From Janibacter sp. DB-40 (lineage in GTDB: Bacteria; Actinomycetota; Actinomycetes; Actinomycetales; Dermatophilaceae), in the NCBI RefSeq assembly GCF_029510815.1, contig NZ_CP120360.1, positions 558,001-622,000 on the forward strand: a DNA stretch of 64,000 nucleotides. The letters run 5' to 3'. How positions within the stretch are numbered: position 1 is the stretch's first letter; every line of letters begins with the position of its first letter. The position numbers and the translations under genes are program-made. A model generated the notes under the pieces. That model saw only the letters and a list, made by a program, of their open reading frames with translations. It did not search any database and was not told the DNA's origin. Shown here one piece after another: positions 24,866 through 40,268 of the stretch.

Positions 24866-26122
24866 CTAGAGAAGGGGTCGCCAGGGGGAGAGGATCCCCT
24901 CGGTCACCCGGTTGATCAGCGGGCGCTCCGTCCACTCCTCCAGGGTCAGCTCGGTGCAGTTGCCGGAGTCCAGCGCGAAGACCCGCTCCAGGTGCTCGGC
25001 GACCGAGGCATCGAGGACCTCCATGTTGACCTCGAAGTTGCCGGCGAGGGAGAGACGGTCGATGTTGGCGGTGCCGATCGTCGACCACACCCCGTCGATC
25101 GTGGCGGTCTTCGCATGGACCATGGCGTTCTCGAAGCGCAGCAGGCGCACACCCGCCCGGAGCAGCTTGTGGTACCCCACTCGGGAGAGCCAGTCGGCGA
25201 CGATGTGGTTGCTGTAGTGCGGCACGATGATGCGCACGTCCACGCCGCGGCGGGCCGCGTTGACGAGGCTGCGGGTGAAGGCGGTGTCGGGGATGAAGTA
25301 GGCCTGCGTCAGGTAGATGCGGTCCTGGGCGCGGTCGATCGCCTCGAGGTACATGTTGCGGATCGGGTAGACGTAGTCGACCGGGACGTTGCGGTGCACG
25401 CGTGTCGTGCGACTCCACGTGCGCCGGCGGGGCTGGGGGAGGAGGGGCTTGCCGCCCTGCTCGTTCCAGTAGTCGACGAAGGCGTTCTCGAGCTCGACGA
25501 CGATCTCGCCGGCGAAGCGGGCGTGGGTGTCGCGCCACTTCGTGGCGTAGAGGCCACCGATGTTGTACCCGCCGACGTAGGCGGCCTCGTCGTCGACGAC
25601 GAGCAGCTTGCGGTGGTTGCGGCCCCAGTTGTGCGGCATGAAGAAGGCCGGCCCCCCGGAGACCAGGGGATGGCGCAGGACGTGGATGCCGTCGGGCAGG
25701 GAGGCGTAGAAGGAACGCGGGACGACGAGGTTGGCGAACTCGTCGAAGACGACGTACACCTCGACGCCGCGCTCGTGGGCGGCGACCAGCGCATCGCGGA
25801 AGCGGCCGCCGACCTCGTCGCCCTTCCAGATGAAGGTCTCGAAGTAGACGCGTTCCTGCGCGGCGTCGATGTCGGCGAGCATGTCCTCGAAGAGGTCCTC
25901 GCCGTAGGTGTAGACCCGCACCTCGCCTCCCGGCACGGGCAGTGCCCGGGCGGGAGCGCGCGGGAACTCGCGCTCGGGACGGCCGCGGCGGCGGATGCTG
26001 TCGAGGGCGAGCAGCCCTGCGGCCGTGAACAGCTGGGTGCCGAGGGCGGCGCCGGCGGTCCGTCGCACCCAGCGGCGGGCGCTTGCTCTGCGAGGTCGTC
26101 GGAGAGCGGCACGGGGGGTCAT
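24866..26122 (-). CDS. phospholipase D family protein, cardiolipin synthase-like
   Basis: 418 residues with two HKD motifs: HRKLLVVD (His170, Lys172) and HAKTATID (His336, Lys338), the paired active sites of phospholipase D/cardiolipin synthase enzymes. An Arg-rich N-terminus and a short hydrophobic stretch (GTQLFTAAGLLALDS) suggest membrane association. The C-terminal SLAGNFEVNMEVLD is also typical. Probably makes or exchanges a phospholipid head group at the membrane; cardiolipin synthase is the likeliest role but was not tested against other PLD types. TAGGGT lies 7 bases before the ATG and no ribosome site is seen, so the mRNA may be leaderless. Confidence 0.87.
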   Translation of the reverse strand: MTPRAALRRPRRASARRWVRRTAGAALGTQLFTAAGLLALDSIRRRGRPEREFPRAPARALPVPGGEVRVYTYGEDLFEDMLADIDAAQERVYFETFIWKGDEVGGRFRDALVAAHERGVEVYVVFDEFANLVVPRSFYASLPDGIHVLRHPLVSGGPAFFMPHNWGRNHRKLLVVDDEAAYVGGYNIGGLYATKWRDTHARFAGEIVVELENAFVDYWNEQGGKPLLPQPRRRTWSRTTRVHRNVPVDYVYPIRNMYLEAIDRAQDRIYLTQAYFIPDTAFTRSLVNAARRGVDVRIIVPHYSNHIVADWLSRVGYHKLLRAGVRLLRFENAMVHAKTATIDGVWSTIGTANIDRLSLAGNFEVNMEVLDASVAEHLERVFALDSGNCTELTLEEWTERPLINRVTEGILSPWRPLL

Positions 26123-26129
26123 GGGTGCC

Positions 26130-26135
26130 ACCCTA
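26130..26135 (-). promoter_or_regulatory. -10 box of the PLD-family gene, predicted leaderless
   Basis: On the minus strand TAGGGT is followed by 7 bases (GGCACCC) and the ATG at 26122. There is no Shine-Dalgarno sequence in the spacer. Confidence 0.5.
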
Positions 26136-26483
26136 GGCGGAGGGCGAAGGGGGCCGGGCCCCTGATCGCGGTCGCGACCCGCCGCAGGTGTCCCTTGACG
26201 TCGCCTTCGTCGTCGTCCATTCTCATGGCGTCGAATCATCCGGCGGAGCGCCTCCAGCGCGCTCGGCGCCGTGGACCACCCTCGAGCCGTCGGCTCGACC
26301 GGGTTGGACACCCGTGCACTTGTGCATCTAGACTGTCGCTTTGCGCTGCCCTTCTCTTGTCGTGGCCCCCGTCGGATCGCTCGAATCCCCTCAGCGCTGA
26401 GGTGTGTGGAGCGGTCGATCGAGGTCGTGACTGGTGGCTGTGCACCGTCGCCCGACTCTCTCGGCCCGTGGAAGGATCCATCC
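26136..26483 (+). promoter_or_regulatory. rpoB upstream region and 5' leader
   Basis: About 350 bases without a gene between the divergent PLD-family gene and rpoB. It holds the rpoB promoter at 26305-26334 and a leader of about 140 bases ending in GGAAGGA before the TTG start. A CGAAGGGGG word occurs at 26145. An open frame runs through most of it into rpoB, but its residues are Arg-rich and unlike RpoB, so it is not coding. Confidence 0.6.
26305..26334 (+). promoter_or_regulatory. rpoBC promoter
   Basis: TGGACA (26305-26310, five of six consensus bases), 18-base spacer, TAGACT (26329-26334). Predicted start near 26342, about 140 bases before rpoB. Confidence 0.6.
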
Positions 26484-29400
26484 TTGGCTGCCTCGCGCAC
26501 CGCTTCCCCGATGTCCACCGCACAGACTGCCAGTGGCCGTCTGTCCTTCGCGAAGATCCGCGAGCCCCTCGAAGTCCCCGATCTCCTTGCGCTGCAGACC
26601 GAGAGCTTTGACTGGCTCCTCGGCAACGAGAAGTGGCAGGAGCGTGTCGCCGAAGCCATCGAGGCCGGGCGCCGCGACGTGCCCGAGCGCTCGGGCCTGG
26701 AGGAGATCTTCGAGGAGATCTCGCCGATCGAGGACTTCTCCGGCTCGATGAGCCTCTCCTTCCGGGAGAGCCGCTTCGAGGAGCCCAAGTACTCCGTCGA
26801 TGACTGCAAGGAGCGCGACCAGACCTACTCGGCCCCGCTCTTCGTCACCGCCGAGTTCATGAACGCCGAGACCGGCGAGATCAAGAGCCAGACGGTCTTC
26901 ATGGGTGACTTCCCGCTCATGACCGACCGCGGCACCTTCATCATCAACGGCACCGAGCGCGTCGTCGTCTCGCAGCTCGTGCGCAGCCCGGGCGTCTACT
27001 TCGAGAGCACCCCGGACAAGACCTCCGACAAGGACATCTACTCGGCCAAGGTCATCCCCAGCCGCGGTGCCTGGCTCGAGTTCGAGGTCGACAAGCGCGA
27101 CATGGTCGGCGTGCGCGTCGACCGCAAGCGCAAGCAGTCGGTCACGGTCCTGCTCAAGGCCCTGGGCATGACCTCCTCGGAGATCCTCGAGGAGTTCGGT
27201 GACTTCGAGTCCATCCGGGCGACGCTGGAGAAGGACACGGTCGAGGACCAGGACGCCGCGCTGCTGGACATGTACCGCAAGCTGCGCCCGGGCGAGCCGC
27301 CCACCCGTGAGGCCGCGCAGAACCTGCTCGACAACCTCTACTTCAACCACAAGCGCTACGACCTGGCCAAGGTCGGTCGCTACAAGATGAACCGCAAGCT
27401 CGGGCGCGAGGTCGGGCTCAGCGAGTCCGTGCTCACGCTCGAGGACGTCGTCGCGACGCTGAAGTACCTCGTCGCCCTGCACGCCGACCAGCCCACCCTC
27501 CCGGGTGTGCGTGACGGCGAGAGCGTCGAGGTGCCGGTCGAGGTCGACGACATCGACCACTTCGGCAACCGTCGCCTGCGCAGTGTCGGCGAGCTCATCC
27601 AGAACCAGATCCGCACGGGTCTGTCCCGGATGGAGCGCGTCGTCCGTGAGCGGATGACCACCCAGGACGTCGAGGCGATCACGCCGCAGACCCTGATCAA
27701 CATCCGGCCGGTCGTCGCCTCCATCAAGGAGTTCTTCGGCACCAGCCAGCTGTCGCAGTTCATGGACCAGAACAACCCGCTGTCGGGCCTGACGCACAAG
27801 CGTCGCCTCTCGGCGCTGGGCCCGGGCGGCATCAGCCGCGACCGCGCCCAGATGGAGGTCCGTGACGTCCACACCTCGCACTACGGCCGCATGTGCCCGA
27901 TCGAGACCCCCGAGGGGCCGAACATCGGTCTCATCGGCTCGCTCGCGAGCTACGGGCGGATCAACGCCTTCGGCTTCATCGAGACCCCCTACCGCAAGGT
28001 CGTGGAGGGTCGCGTCACCGACGAGATCGTCTACATCTCCGCGGACGAGGAGGACAAGGTCGTCGTCGCCCAGGCGAACGCCGTCCTGCAGGACGACGGC
28101 CACTTCCGCGAGGAGCGGGTGCTCGCCCGCACCCGCGGCGGTGAGGTCGACCAGGTCCCGGCCGAGGACATCGACTACATGGACGTCTCGCCGCAGCAGA
28201 TGGTCTCTGCCGCGACGGCGATGATCCCCTTCCTCGAGCACGACGACGCCAACCGTGCCCTCATGGGCGCGAACATGCAGCGTCAGGCCGTGCCGCTCGT
28301 CCAGGCCGAGGCCCCCTTCGTCGGGACCGGCATGGAGCACCGGGCCGCGCTCGACTCCGGTGACGTGGTCCGCGCCGACAAGGCCGGTGTCGTCACCGAG
28401 GTCTCCGCCGACCTCGTGACCGTCCTCCAGGACGACGGCGGCAGCCGGACCTACAAGATGATGAAGTTCTCCCGGTCCAACCAGGGGAACAGCTACAACC
28501 AGCGCGTCATGGTCGCCGAGGGTGACCACCTCGAGGCCGGCCAGCTGATCGCCGACGGTCCCGCGACCGACGGTGGCGAGATGGCCCTGGGTCGTAACCT
28601 GCTCGTGGCGTTCATGCCGTGGGAGGGCTACAACTACGAGGACGCCATCATCCTCAGCCAGCGCCTGGTCCAGGACGACGTCCTCTCCTCGATCCACATC
28701 GAGGAGCACGAGGTCGACGCCCGCGACACCAAGCTCGGTCCGGAGGAGATCACCCGGGACATCCCGAACGTCTCCGACGACGTCCTCGCCGACCTCGACG
28801 AGCGCGGCATCATCCGCATCGGTGCCGAGGTCCGCGACGGCGACCTCCTCGTCGGCAAGGTCACCCCGAAGGGCGAGACCGAGCTGACCCCGGAGGAGCG
28901 CCTGCTGCGCGCGATCTTCGGTGAGAAGGCGCGCGAGGTCCGCGACACCTCGATGAAGGTCCCGCACGGCGAGACCGGCACGGTCATCGGCGTCAAGGTC
29001 TTCGACAAGGACGAGGGCGACGAGCTGCCCCCGGGCGTCAACCAGCTGGTCCGCGTCTACGTGGCCAACAAGCGCAAGATCACCGACGGTGACAAGCTCG
29101 CCGGCCGCCACGGCAACAAGGGCGTCATCTCCAAGATCCTCCCGGTCGAGGACATGCCCTTCCTCGAGGACGGCACGCCGGTCGACGTCGTGCTCAACCC
29201 GCTGGGTGTCCCCGGCCGCATGAACATCGGCCAGATCCTCGAGCTGCACCTCGGCTGGGCGGCCAGCCGCGGCTGGGAGATCGCCGGCAACCCCGAGTGG
29301 GCCGAGATGATCCCGCAGGACGCGCGCCAGGCACCGCCGAACACCCGCGTCGCCAGCCCGGTCTTCGACGGTGCCGAGGAGGAGGAGATCACCGGTCTCC

Positions 29401-29966
29401 TCGACTCGACGCTGCCGACCCGCGACGGTGACCGGCTCATCGGTGCCTCCGGCAAGGCCCACCTCTTCGACGGCCGAACCGGTGAGCCCTACGAGGACCC
29501 GGTGTCCGTGGGCTACATGTACATCCTCAAGCTGCACCACCTCGTGGACGACAAGATCCACGCGCGCAGCACGGGTCCGTACTCGATGATCACCCAGCAG
29601 CCCCTGGGCGGTAAGGCCCAGTTCGGTGGCCAGCGCTTCGGCGAGATGGAGGTGTGGGCCCTCGAGGCCTACGGCGCCTCCTACGCCCTGCAGGAGCTGC
29701 TGACGATCAAGTCCGACGACGTGACCGGTCGCGTCAAGGTCTACGAGGCCATCGTCAAGGGGGACAACATCCCCGAGCCCGGCATCCCCGAGTCCTTCAA
29801 GGTGCTCATCAAGGAGATGCAGTCCCTCTGCCTGAACGTGGAGGTGCTCAACTCCGAGGGCGGCACCATCGAGATGCGCGACAACGAGGACGACGTCTTC
29901 CGCGCCGCCGAAGAGCTCGGCATCGACCTGTCCCGGCGCGAGCCGAGCAGCGTCGAAGAGGTCTAG
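26484..29966 (+). CDS. rpoB: DNA-directed RNA polymerase subunit beta
   Basis: 1160-residue beta subunit. The start is TTG 26484, reading AASRTAS then [14 protein letters not shown], with GGAAGGA 7 bases upstream; this N-terminus matches other actinobacterial RpoB proteins, many of which also use TTG. The rifampicin region starts near residue 419 ([17 protein letters not shown], then [12 protein letters not shown]) and has the sensitive residues at the classical Asp, His and Ser positions, so no rifampicin-resistance substitution is seen there. The C-terminus carries [20 protein letters not shown]. Followed by rpoC after 141 bases containing a hairpin. Confidence 0.98.
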   Translation: MAASRTASPMSTAQTASGRLSFAKIREPLEVPDLLALQTESFDWLLGNEKWQERVAEAIEAGRRDVPERSGLEEIFEEISPIEDFSGSMSLSFRESRFEEPKYSVDDCKERDQTYSAPLFVTAEFMNAETGEIKSQTVFMGDFPLMTDRGTFIINGTERVVVSQLVRSPGVYFESTPDKTSDKDIYSAKVIPSRGAWLEFEVDKRDMVGVRVDRKRKQSVTVLLKALGMTSSEILEEFGDFESIRATLEKDTVEDQDAALLDMYRKLRPGEPPTREAAQNLLDNLYFNHKRYDLAKVGRYKMNRKLGREVGLSESVLTLEDVVATLKYLVALHADQPTLPGVRDGESVEVPVEVDDIDHFGNRRLRSVGELIQNQIRTGLSRMERVVRERMTTQDVEAITPQTLINIRPVVASIKEFFGTSQLSQFMDQNNPLSGLTHKRRLSALGPGGISRDRAQMEVRDVHTSHYGRMCPIETPEGPNIGLIGSLASYGRINAFGFIETPYRKVVEGRVTDEIVYISADEEDKVVVAQANAVLQDDGHFREERVLARTRGGEVDQVPAEDIDYMDVSPQQMVSAATAMIPFLEHDDANRALMGANMQRQAVPLVQAEAPFVGTGMEHRAALDSGDVVRADKAGVVTEVSADLVTVLQDDGGSRTYKMMKFSRSNQGNSYNQRVMVAEGDHLEAGQLIADGPATDGGEMALGRNLLVAFMPWEGYNYEDAIILSQRLVQDDVLSSIHIEEHEVDARDTKLGPEEITRDIPNVSDDVLADLDERGIIRIGAEVRDGDLLVGKVTPKGETELTPEERLLRAIFGEKAREVRDTSMKVPHGETGTVIGVKVFDKDEGDELPPGVNQLVRVYVANKRKITDGDKLAGRHGNKGVISKILPVEDMPFLEDGTPVDVVLNPLGVPGRMNIGQILELHLGWAASRGWEIAGNPEWAEMIPQDARQAPPNTRVASPVFDGAEEEEITGLLDSTLPTRDGDRLIGASGKAHLFDGRTGEPYEDPVSVGYMYILKLHHLVDDKIHARSTGPYSMITQQPLGGKAQFGGQRFGEMEVWALEAYGASYALQELLTIKSDDVTGRVKVYEAIVKGDNIPEPGIPESFKVLIKEMQSLCLNVEVLNSEGGTIEMRDNEDDVFRAAEELGIDLSRREPSSVEEV

Positions 29967-29974
29967 CATCCGGA

Positions 29975-30002
29975 GGCTTCCGGCCCCTGCGGGCCGGAAG
30001 CC
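29975..30002 (+). terminator. rpoB-rpoC intercistronic hairpin
   Basis: Perfect 12-bp stem (29975-29986 with 29991-30002), loop CTGC, 9 bases after the rpoB stop. Since rpoC must be transcribed from upstream, it may be an attenuator, a processing site or a partial terminator rather than a full stop. Confidence 0.5.
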
Positions 30003-30107
30003 CCCCGGACTCCCCTCGAAATACCCGCCTGGCCGGCCCGGTCGGCCCATCGGGAACAGAACTTATCGAGAGCCATCCTCGAGAGAACGAGAGTAAGGAA
30101 GCACATA

Positions 30108-33989
<3,882 letters not shown>

Positions 33990-34005
33990 GCCACGCGTCT
34001 CGAAG

Positions 34006-34046
34006 GAAGGGGGGCCGGTCACCGTGCAGGTGACCGGCCCCCCTTC
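34006..34046 (+). terminator. rpoBC terminator
   Basis: Perfect 18-bp stem (34006-34023 with 34029-34046), loop GTGCA, with GAAGGGGGG/CCCCCCTTC at its base followed by GCGTCC. Confidence 0.9.
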
Positions 34047-34157
34047 GCGTCCGGTGGTGCTGGTGTGACGAATGAGGTCACCACGGCGGGTCTTTCGCCC
34101 AGGATCGCCGGAAAATCAAGGGAAACACGCCGTCCGCGAAGTCGACGTCGGGACCGC

Positions 34158-34194
34158 GTTCGTGGTTGATTGGACTCTGTTCGAGACCACGAAC
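34158..34194 (+). promoter_or_regulatory. inverted repeat upstream of the HU gene
   Basis: GTTCGTGGT (34158-34166) and ACCACGAAC (34186-34194) form a perfect 9-bp inverted repeat with a 19-base spacer that contains TTGATTGGACTC-like promoter-rich sequence. It ends 19 bases before the HU start codon. It could be an operator or an mRNA leader hairpin. Confidence 0.5.
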
Positions 34195-34213
34195 TTCACA
34201 GATGGAGAACCAC

Positions 34214-34489
34214 ATGAACAAGTCTGAGCTCGCCAGCGCCGTCGCCGAGAAGGCCGGCGTGTCCGCGTCCTCGGCCTCCGAGGTCATCACCGCCCTCCAG
34301 GCGGTCCTGTCCGAGTCCGTCGCGAAGGGTGAGAAGGTGACGGTTCCCGGCTTCTTCAGCCTCGAGCGCGTCGAGCGCGCGGAGCGCAAGGGCCGCAACC
34401 CGCAGACCGGCGAGGAGATGACGATCCCGGGTGGCTACGCCGCCAAGCTGTCCGCCGGCAGCGCCCTCAAGTCCGCTGCCAAGGGCTGA
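34214..34489 (+). CDS. hup: HU family DNA-binding protein
   Basis: 91-residue nucleoid protein of the HU/IHF family (MNKSELASAVAEKAGVS, VTVPGFFSLERVERAERKGRNP), which binds and bends DNA as a dimer through the beta arms around RKGRNPQTGEEM. It lacks the long Lys/Ala/Pro tail of mycobacterial HupB, so it is the short form. ATG 34214 is chosen because GGAG at 34204-34207 fits; an in-frame ATG at 34202 overlaps that ribosome site. Flanked by strong terminators on both sides, so monocistronic. Confidence 0.96.
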   Translation: MNKSELASAVAEKAGVSASSASEVITALQAVLSESVAKGEKVTVPGFFSLERVERAERKGRNPQTGEEMTIPGGYAAKLSAGSALKSAAKG

Positions 34490-34501
34490 GTACCACCACA
34501 C

Positions 34502-34544
34502 ACGAAGGGGGCCGGTCACCGCTGCGGTGACCGGTCCCCTTCGT
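34502..34544 (+). terminator. HU gene terminator
   Basis: 20-bp stem with one G-T pair (34502-34521 with 34525-34544), loop CTG, closed by ACGAAGGGG/CCCCTTCGT. Confidence 0.88.
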
Positions 34545-34572
34545 CGTGGACGCGCCCGGTGACGATGAGAGG

Positions 34573-34860
34573 ATGGAGCCCGTGCCGGACTCCGACGACA
34601 AGCCCATGACGCTGCGGGCGACCGCGGCCCGCTGGGCCCTGGGCAGCGTCCTCGCCGTGGGCGCGGTGGCCCTGCTGCTGAAGCCGGGTGGTCTGAGCAA
34701 GCTGCTCGCCCTCGTCCTCGCCGGTGCCGCCGCGGCGACCTTCGCCCGCCGCTCGCGCACGGACGCGGGGATCATCTCGGTCGTGCTGCTCGCCGTCGCG
34801 GCGTTCTTCCTCGTCGCCTTCTTCAGCGGCAACAGCGAGTGGATCACGGACCGGTACTGA
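34573..34860 (+). CDS. small membrane protein of unknown function
   Basis: 95 residues with an Arg/Ala-rich first part and at least two hydrophobic segments (LGSVLAVGAVALLL at about residues 23-36, LLALVLAGAAAAT shortly after) plus a third near the C-terminus (IISVVLLAVAAFFLVAFF). No family was recognised. ATG 34573 is the likeliest start; GTG 34546 in the same frame is possible. Its stop overlaps the ATG of the acetyltransferase gene (TGATG), so the two are probably co-translated. Confidence 0.7.
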   Translation: MEPVPDSDDKPMTLRATAARWALGSVLAVGAVALLLKPGGLSKLLALVLAGAAAATFARRSRTDAGIISVVLLAVAAFFLVAFFSGNSEWITDRY

Positions 34861-35387
34861 TGCGCGACGACCTGGTCATCCGCCGGGAGCACCCGGACGA
34901 CGGGGCACCCACCCTGCAGCTCCACGACGTGGCCTTCGGCGTCCCGGAGGGGCGAAGGGAGTCGCTCGAGCGCGAGCTGGTCCGCGGGTTGCGAGCGGAC
35001 GGCTCGGTCATCGAGGAGCTGACCTTCGTCGCCGAGCTCGAGGGCGAGGTCGTCGGACACGTCGTGTGCAGCCGCGCCACCCTCGGTGAGGCGCCCTCGG
35101 TGGGGCTGGGGCCCATCGCGGTGCTGCCCGGGCACCAGCAGCAGGGGATCGGGGCCGCTCTGCTCATGTCGGTCGTGGCCAGTGCCGAGCGCCTCGCCGA
35201 GCCGGTGATCGTGCTGCTGGGGGACCCGGCGTACTACGGGTTCTTCGGCTTCGTCCCCGCGTCACGGCACGGGATCGCCTCCCCGGGGCCGTGGGACGAC
35301 CAGTACTTCCAGGCCTTGACGTTGCGCGCCTGGCGACCGGAGCTGGCCGGGCCGTTCCGCTACGCGACGGCCTTCGAGCGCCTGTAG
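34860..35387 (+). CDS. GNAT family N-acetyltransferase
   Basis: 175-residue acetyl-CoA-dependent acetyltransferase. GLGPIAVLPGHQQQGIGAALL contains the acetyl-CoA pyrophosphate loop (QQQGIGAAL), and LGDPAYYGFFGFVPASRHGI is the C-terminal signature of the YhbS-like subgroup. The acceptor substrate is unknown. It is translationally coupled to the small membrane protein gene. Confidence 0.9.
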   Translation: MRDDLVIRREHPDDGAPTLQLHDVAFGVPEGRRESLERELVRGLRADGSVIEELTFVAELEGEVVGHVVCSRATLGEAPSVGLGPIAVLPGHQQQGIGAALLMSVVASAERLAEPVIVLLGDPAYYGFFGFVPASRHGIASPGPWDDQYFQALTLRAWRPELAGPFRYATAFERL

Positions 35388-35741
35388 GGATCGTCGATCG
35401 AGGGTGGGATTCGGGGGGATCCCGGGGGCGCAGGCCCGCCAGGGCCGTGAGCCTCCGGGGGTTCGGATTTGTGAGGCTTTCCACGCCCCGGTATCGTTGA
35501 TCCGCGTGCGTGGTACGACCGCGTCGTGACGCGCATGAGGACGGCCGAAGATGGTCGGTCTCGAACCTCTCGCCGGGCGTCCTGCCACGAACCTCCACTG
35601 GTCCGTGGCGGGGAGTGCAGGGGGGAGCACCGTCCAGGACACACCCGAGTGCGGGGGTCGGGGACGGCATCCAAGGAGCGTCGACCGGGTCCTCGACCAG
35701 GCAGACGCAGACAACATCACCGAACTTACGGAGACAACAGG
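35388..35741 (+). promoter_or_regulatory. rpsL upstream region
   Basis: A 354-base gap with no convincing gene. It contains the str promoter at 35469-35497, leaving a leader of about 240 bases before rpsL. An in-frame upstream extension of rpsL exists but is Arg-rich and unlike S12, so it is not counted. No clear hairpin attenuator was found by eye. Confidence 0.6.
35469..35497 (+). promoter_or_regulatory. str operon promoter
   Basis: TTGTGA (35469-35474), 17 bases, TATCGT (35492-35497). The -10 is identical to that of the rplJ promoter. Confidence 0.7.
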
Positions 35742-36116
35742 TTGCCTACCATCAACCAGCTGGTGCGCAAGGGCCGGCATGACAAGACGACGAAGAATGC
35801 GACGCCGGCCCTCAAGGGCTCGCCGCAGCGTCGTGGTGTCTGCACGCGCGTCTACACCACCACCCCGAAGAAGCCGAACTCTGCCCTTCGCAAGGTCGCC
35901 CGCGTGCGCCTCACGAGCGGCATCGAGGTCACGGCCTACATCCCGGGCGTCGGCCACAACCTGCAGGAGCACTCGATCGTGCTCGTGCGTGGTGGTCGTG
36001 TGAAGGACCTCCCCGGTGTCCGTTACAAGATCGTTCGCGGTTCGCTCGACACCCAGGGCGTCAAGGGTCGTCAGCAGGCCCGCAGCCGTTACGGCGCCAA
36101 GAAGGAGAAGAAGTAA
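35742..36116 (+). CDS. rpsL: 30S ribosomal protein S12
   Basis: 124-residue S12 from TTG 35742, with GGAG at the right distance upstream. It guards decoding fidelity at the A site. [12 protein letters not shown] has Lys at residue 43 and [12 protein letters not shown] has Lys at 88, the streptomycin-sensitive state at both classical resistance positions; Asp89 is the residue methylthiolated by RimO where that enzyme is present. rpsG starts at the last base of the stop (TAATG). Confidence 0.98.
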   Translation: MPTINQLVRKGRHDKTTKNATPALKGSPQRRGVCTRVYTTTPKKPNSALRKVARVRLTSGIEVTAYIPGVGHNLQEHSIVLVRGGRVKDLPGVRYKIVRGSLDTQGVKGRQQARSRYGAKKEKK

Positions 36117-36586
36117 TGCCTCGCAAGGGTCCCGCTCCCAAGCGCCCGCTCGTCATCGACCCGGTCTACCAGTCCCCGCTGGTGACCCAGCTGGTCAACA
36201 AGATCCTCGTCGACGGCAAGAAGTCCATCGCCGAGGCCATCGTCTACGACGCCCTCGAGGGCTGCCGTGAGAAGACCGGCACCGATCCTGTCCAGACGCT
36301 CAAGCGCGCCCTGGACAACGTCAAGCCCTCCCTGGAGGTCAAGTCCCGCCGCGTCGGTGGTGCGACCTACCAGGTCCCGATCGAGGTCAAGCCCGGTCGC
36401 GCCACGACCCTGTCGCTGCGCTGGCTCGTCGGCTACTCGCGTCAGCGTCGGGAGAAGACGATGACCGAGCGCCTCATGAACGAGATCCTCGACGCGAGCA
36501 ACGGCCTCGGTGCCGCGGTGAAGCGTCGCGAGGACACGCACAAGATGGCCGAGTCCAACAAGGCCTTCGCGCACTACCGCTGGTGA
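36116..36586 (+). CDS. rpsG: 30S ribosomal protein S7
   Basis: 156-residue S7, the primary binder that organises the 30S head. [28 protein letters not shown] and the C-terminal [14 protein letters not shown] match the family; length is standard. ATG overlaps the rpsL stop. A 13-bp hairpin begins 5 bases after its stop, before fusA. Confidence 0.98.
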   Translation: MPRKGPAPKRPLVIDPVYQSPLVTQLVNKILVDGKKSIAEAIVYDALEGCREKTGTDPVQTLKRALDNVKPSLEVKSRRVGGATYQVPIEVKPGRATTLSLRWLVGYSRQRREKTMTERLMNEILDASNGLGAAVKRREDTHKMAESNKAFAHYRW

Positions 36587-36591
36587 CAGCA

Positions 36592-36623
36592 GGTCGGGGC
36601 CGGCTCCACCGCCGGCCCCGACC
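36592..36623 (+). terminator. rpsG-fusA intercistronic hairpin
   Basis: Perfect 13-bp stem (36592-36604 with 36611-36623), loop TCCACC. It is followed by two 19-base direct repeats (36625-36643 and 36649-36667), each itself a small CCCGAyCCGGG palindrome. Partial terminator or processing signal within the str operon. Confidence 0.5.
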
Positions 36624-36699
36624 CACCCGCCCGATCCGGGCAGTAAAGACCCGCCCGACCCGGGCAGACACGACCGCAACGAGCGAGATGAGATAACGA

Positions 36700-38817
36700 G
36701 TGGCACAGGACGTCCTGACGGACCTGACCAAGGTCCGAAACATCGGCATCATGGCGCACATCGACGCCGGCAAGACGACGACGACTGAGCGCATCCTCTT
36801 CTACACCGGGGTCAACCACAAGCTCGGTGAGACCCACGACGGTGCCTCCACCACCGACTGGATGGAGCAGGAGAAGGAGCGCGGCATCACGATCACCTCC
36901 GCCGCGGTCACCTCCTTCTGGGACGACACCCAGATCAACATCATCGACACCCCCGGCCACGTCGACTTCACCGTCGAGGTGGAGCGCTCGCTGCGCGTCC
37001 TCGACGGCGCCGTCGCCGTCTTCGACGGCAAGGAGGGCGTCGAGCCCCAGTCCGAGACGGTGTGGCGCCAGGCGGACAAGTACGACGTCCCCCGCATCGC
37101 CTTCGTCAACAAGATGGACAAGCTCGGTGCCGACTTCTACTTCACCGTGCAGACCATCAAGGACCGCCTCGGTGCGGAGCCGCTGGTCATGCAGCTGCCG
37201 ATCGGCGCCGAGAACGACTTCGTCGGTGTCGTCGACCTGATCACGATGAAGGCCCTCGTGTGGCCGGGCGACGCCAAGGGTGACGTGACCCTGGGTGCCT
37301 CCTACGAGACCCAGGAGGTCCCCGAGGACCTGCGGGCCAAGGCCGAGGAGTACCGCAACCACCTCGTCGAGCGCGTCGCCGAGTCCGACGACGAGCTGAT
37401 GGAGAAGTACCTCGGTGGCGAGGACCTCACCAACGAGGAGCTCAAGGCCGGCATCCGCCACCTGACCGTCACCTCGCAGCTCTACCCGATCTTCTGCGGC
37501 TCCGCCTTCAAGAACCGCGGCGTCCAGCCGATCCTCGACGCGGTGCGCGACTACCTGCCGAGCCCGCTCGACGTGCCGGCGATGGAGGGCCACGCCCCGG
37601 GCAACGAGGACGAGGTCGTCCTGCGCAAGCCCAGCACCAAGGAGCCCTTCTCCGCGCTCGCGTTCAAGATCGCGGCGCACCCCTTCTTCGGCACGCTGAC
37701 CTTCATCCGCGTCTACTCGGGCAAGATCGTCCCGGGCACGCAGATCGTCAACTCGACCAAGGGCAAGAAGGAGCGCATCGGGAAGCTCTTCCAGATGCAC
37801 GCCAACAAGGAGAACCCGGTCGAGGAGGCGATGGCGGGTCACATCTACGCCGTCATCGGTCTGAAGGAGGTCACCACGGGTGACACCCTCAGCGACGCCA
37901 ACGACCAGGTCATCCTCGAGTCGATGTCCTTCCCGGAGCCGGTCATCCAGGTGGCCATCGAGCCCAAGACCAAGGGTGACCAGGAGAAGCTGGGCAGCGC
38001 GATCCAGCGGCTCGTCGCCGAGGACCCGACCTTCCAGGTCTCCCTCGACGAGGAGACCGGCCAGACGATCATCGCCGGCATGGGCGAGCTCCACCTGGAC
38101 GTCTTCGTCGACCGGATGAAGCGCGAGTTCAAGGTCGAGGCGAACATCGGCAAGCCGCAGGTCGCCTACCGCGAGACCATCCGCAAGACGGTCGAGAAGT
38201 ACGACTACACGCACAAGAAGCAGACCGGTGGTTCCGGCCAGTTCGCGAAGGTCCAGATCACCTTCGAGCCGCTGGACACCACGGAGGAGGGCGAGCTCTA
38301 CGAGTTCAAGAACTCCGTCACCGGTGGTCGCATCCCGCGTGAGTACATCCCGAGCGTCGACGCCGGCATCCAGGACGCCATGCAGTACGGCATCCTCGCC
38401 GGCTACCCTGTCGTGGGCGTCAAGGCGACGCTGCTCGACGGTCAGTTCCACGACGTCGACTCCTCGGAGATGGCGTTCAAGATCGCGGGCTCCATGGCCT
38501 TCAAGGAGGCCGCCCGCAAGGCCGACCCGGTCCTGATGGAGCCGATGATGCGCGTCGAGGTGCGTACGCCCGAGGACTACATGGGCGACGTCATCGGCGA
38601 CATCAACTCGCGTCGTGGCCAGGTCCAGTCCATGGAGGACGTCAGCGGTGCAAAGGTCGTCACCGGTCTCGTCCCCCTGTCGGAGATGTTCGGCTACGTC
38701 GGCGACCTGCGGTCGAAGACCCAGGGCCGGGCGAACTACTCCATGGAGTTCGACTCGTACGCCGAGGTCCCCAAGACCGTCTCCGAGGAGATCATCAAGA
38801 AGGTTCGTGGTGAGTGA
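36700..38817 (+). CDS. fusA: elongation factor G
   Basis: 705-residue translocase GTPase. G1 [15 protein letters not shown]3 DTPGHVDF, G4 NKMD and the domain IV region [16 protein letters not shown] are present; domain V ends with [19 protein letters not shown] 36700 is the start, giving the normal [19 protein letters not shown] entry. tuf follows after 107 bases. Confidence 0.98.
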   Translation: MAQDVLTDLTKVRNIGIMAHIDAGKTTTTERILFYTGVNHKLGETHDGASTTDWMEQEKERGITITSAAVTSFWDDTQINIIDTPGHVDFTVEVERSLRVLDGAVAVFDGKEGVEPQSETVWRQADKYDVPRIAFVNKMDKLGADFYFTVQTIKDRLGAEPLVMQLPIGAENDFVGVVDLITMKALVWPGDAKGDVTLGASYETQEVPEDLRAKAEEYRNHLVERVAESDDELMEKYLGGEDLTNEELKAGIRHLTVTSQLYPIFCGSAFKNRGVQPILDAVRDYLPSPLDVPAMEGHAPGNEDEVVLRKPSTKEPFSALAFKIAAHPFFGTLTFIRVYSGKIVPGTQIVNSTKGKKERIGKLFQMHANKENPVEEAMAGHIYAVIGLKEVTTGDTLSDANDQVILESMSFPEPVIQVAIEPKTKGDQEKLGSAIQRLVAEDPTFQVSLDEETGQTIIAGMGELHLDVFVDRMKREFKVEANIGKPQVAYRETIRKTVEKYDYTHKKQTGGSGQFAKVQITFEPLDTTEEGELYEFKNSVTGGRIPREYIPSVDAGIQDAMQYGILAGYPVVGVKATLLDGQFHDVDSSEMAFKIAGSMAFKEAARKADPVLMEPMMRVEVRTPEDYMGDVIGDINSRRGQVQSMEDVSGAKVVTGLVPLSEMFGYVGDLRSKTQGRANYSMEFDSYAEVPKTVSEEIIKKVRGE

Positions 38818-38924
38818 CCGGTAGGATTACCGGCAACCCCACCCCGATAGCACGACCCATCACAATCCACGCCACCCTGCCGGGCAAAGGCGTAACCAAG
38901 AAGACGTCCTGAGGAGGACACACA

Positions 38925-40118
<1,194 letters not shown>

Positions 40119-40144
40119 TCCCGGGCTGACCTCGGTCAGCATCT

Positions 40145-40184
40145 CGAAGGGCCCGCTTTCCCGTCAGGGGAGGCGGGCCCTTCG
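40145..40184 (+). terminator. str operon terminator
   Basis: 12-bp perfect outer stem (40145-40156 with 40173-40184) closed by CGAAGGGC/GCCCTTCG and extended inward by about 6 further pairs with wobbles. Confidence 0.85.
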
Positions 40185-40268
40185 CCGTGCGCGGACACGG
40201 CGGGGGAGACCCCTTCGCCGTAGGGTGGGTCAGAACGCCGCACCCGATCACGGAGGTCTCCGTCGACC

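Noticed and set aside
26271..26483. N-terminal extension of rpoB upstream of TTG 26484
   Set aside because: The extra residues are unlike RpoB, the region holds the promoter, and GGAAGGA marks the TTG start.
35526..35741. In-frame extension upstream of rpsL
   Set aside because: It is Arg/Gly-rich, unlike S12, and lies in the transcript leader; TTG 35742 has a proper ribosome site and gives the exact S12 N-terminus.
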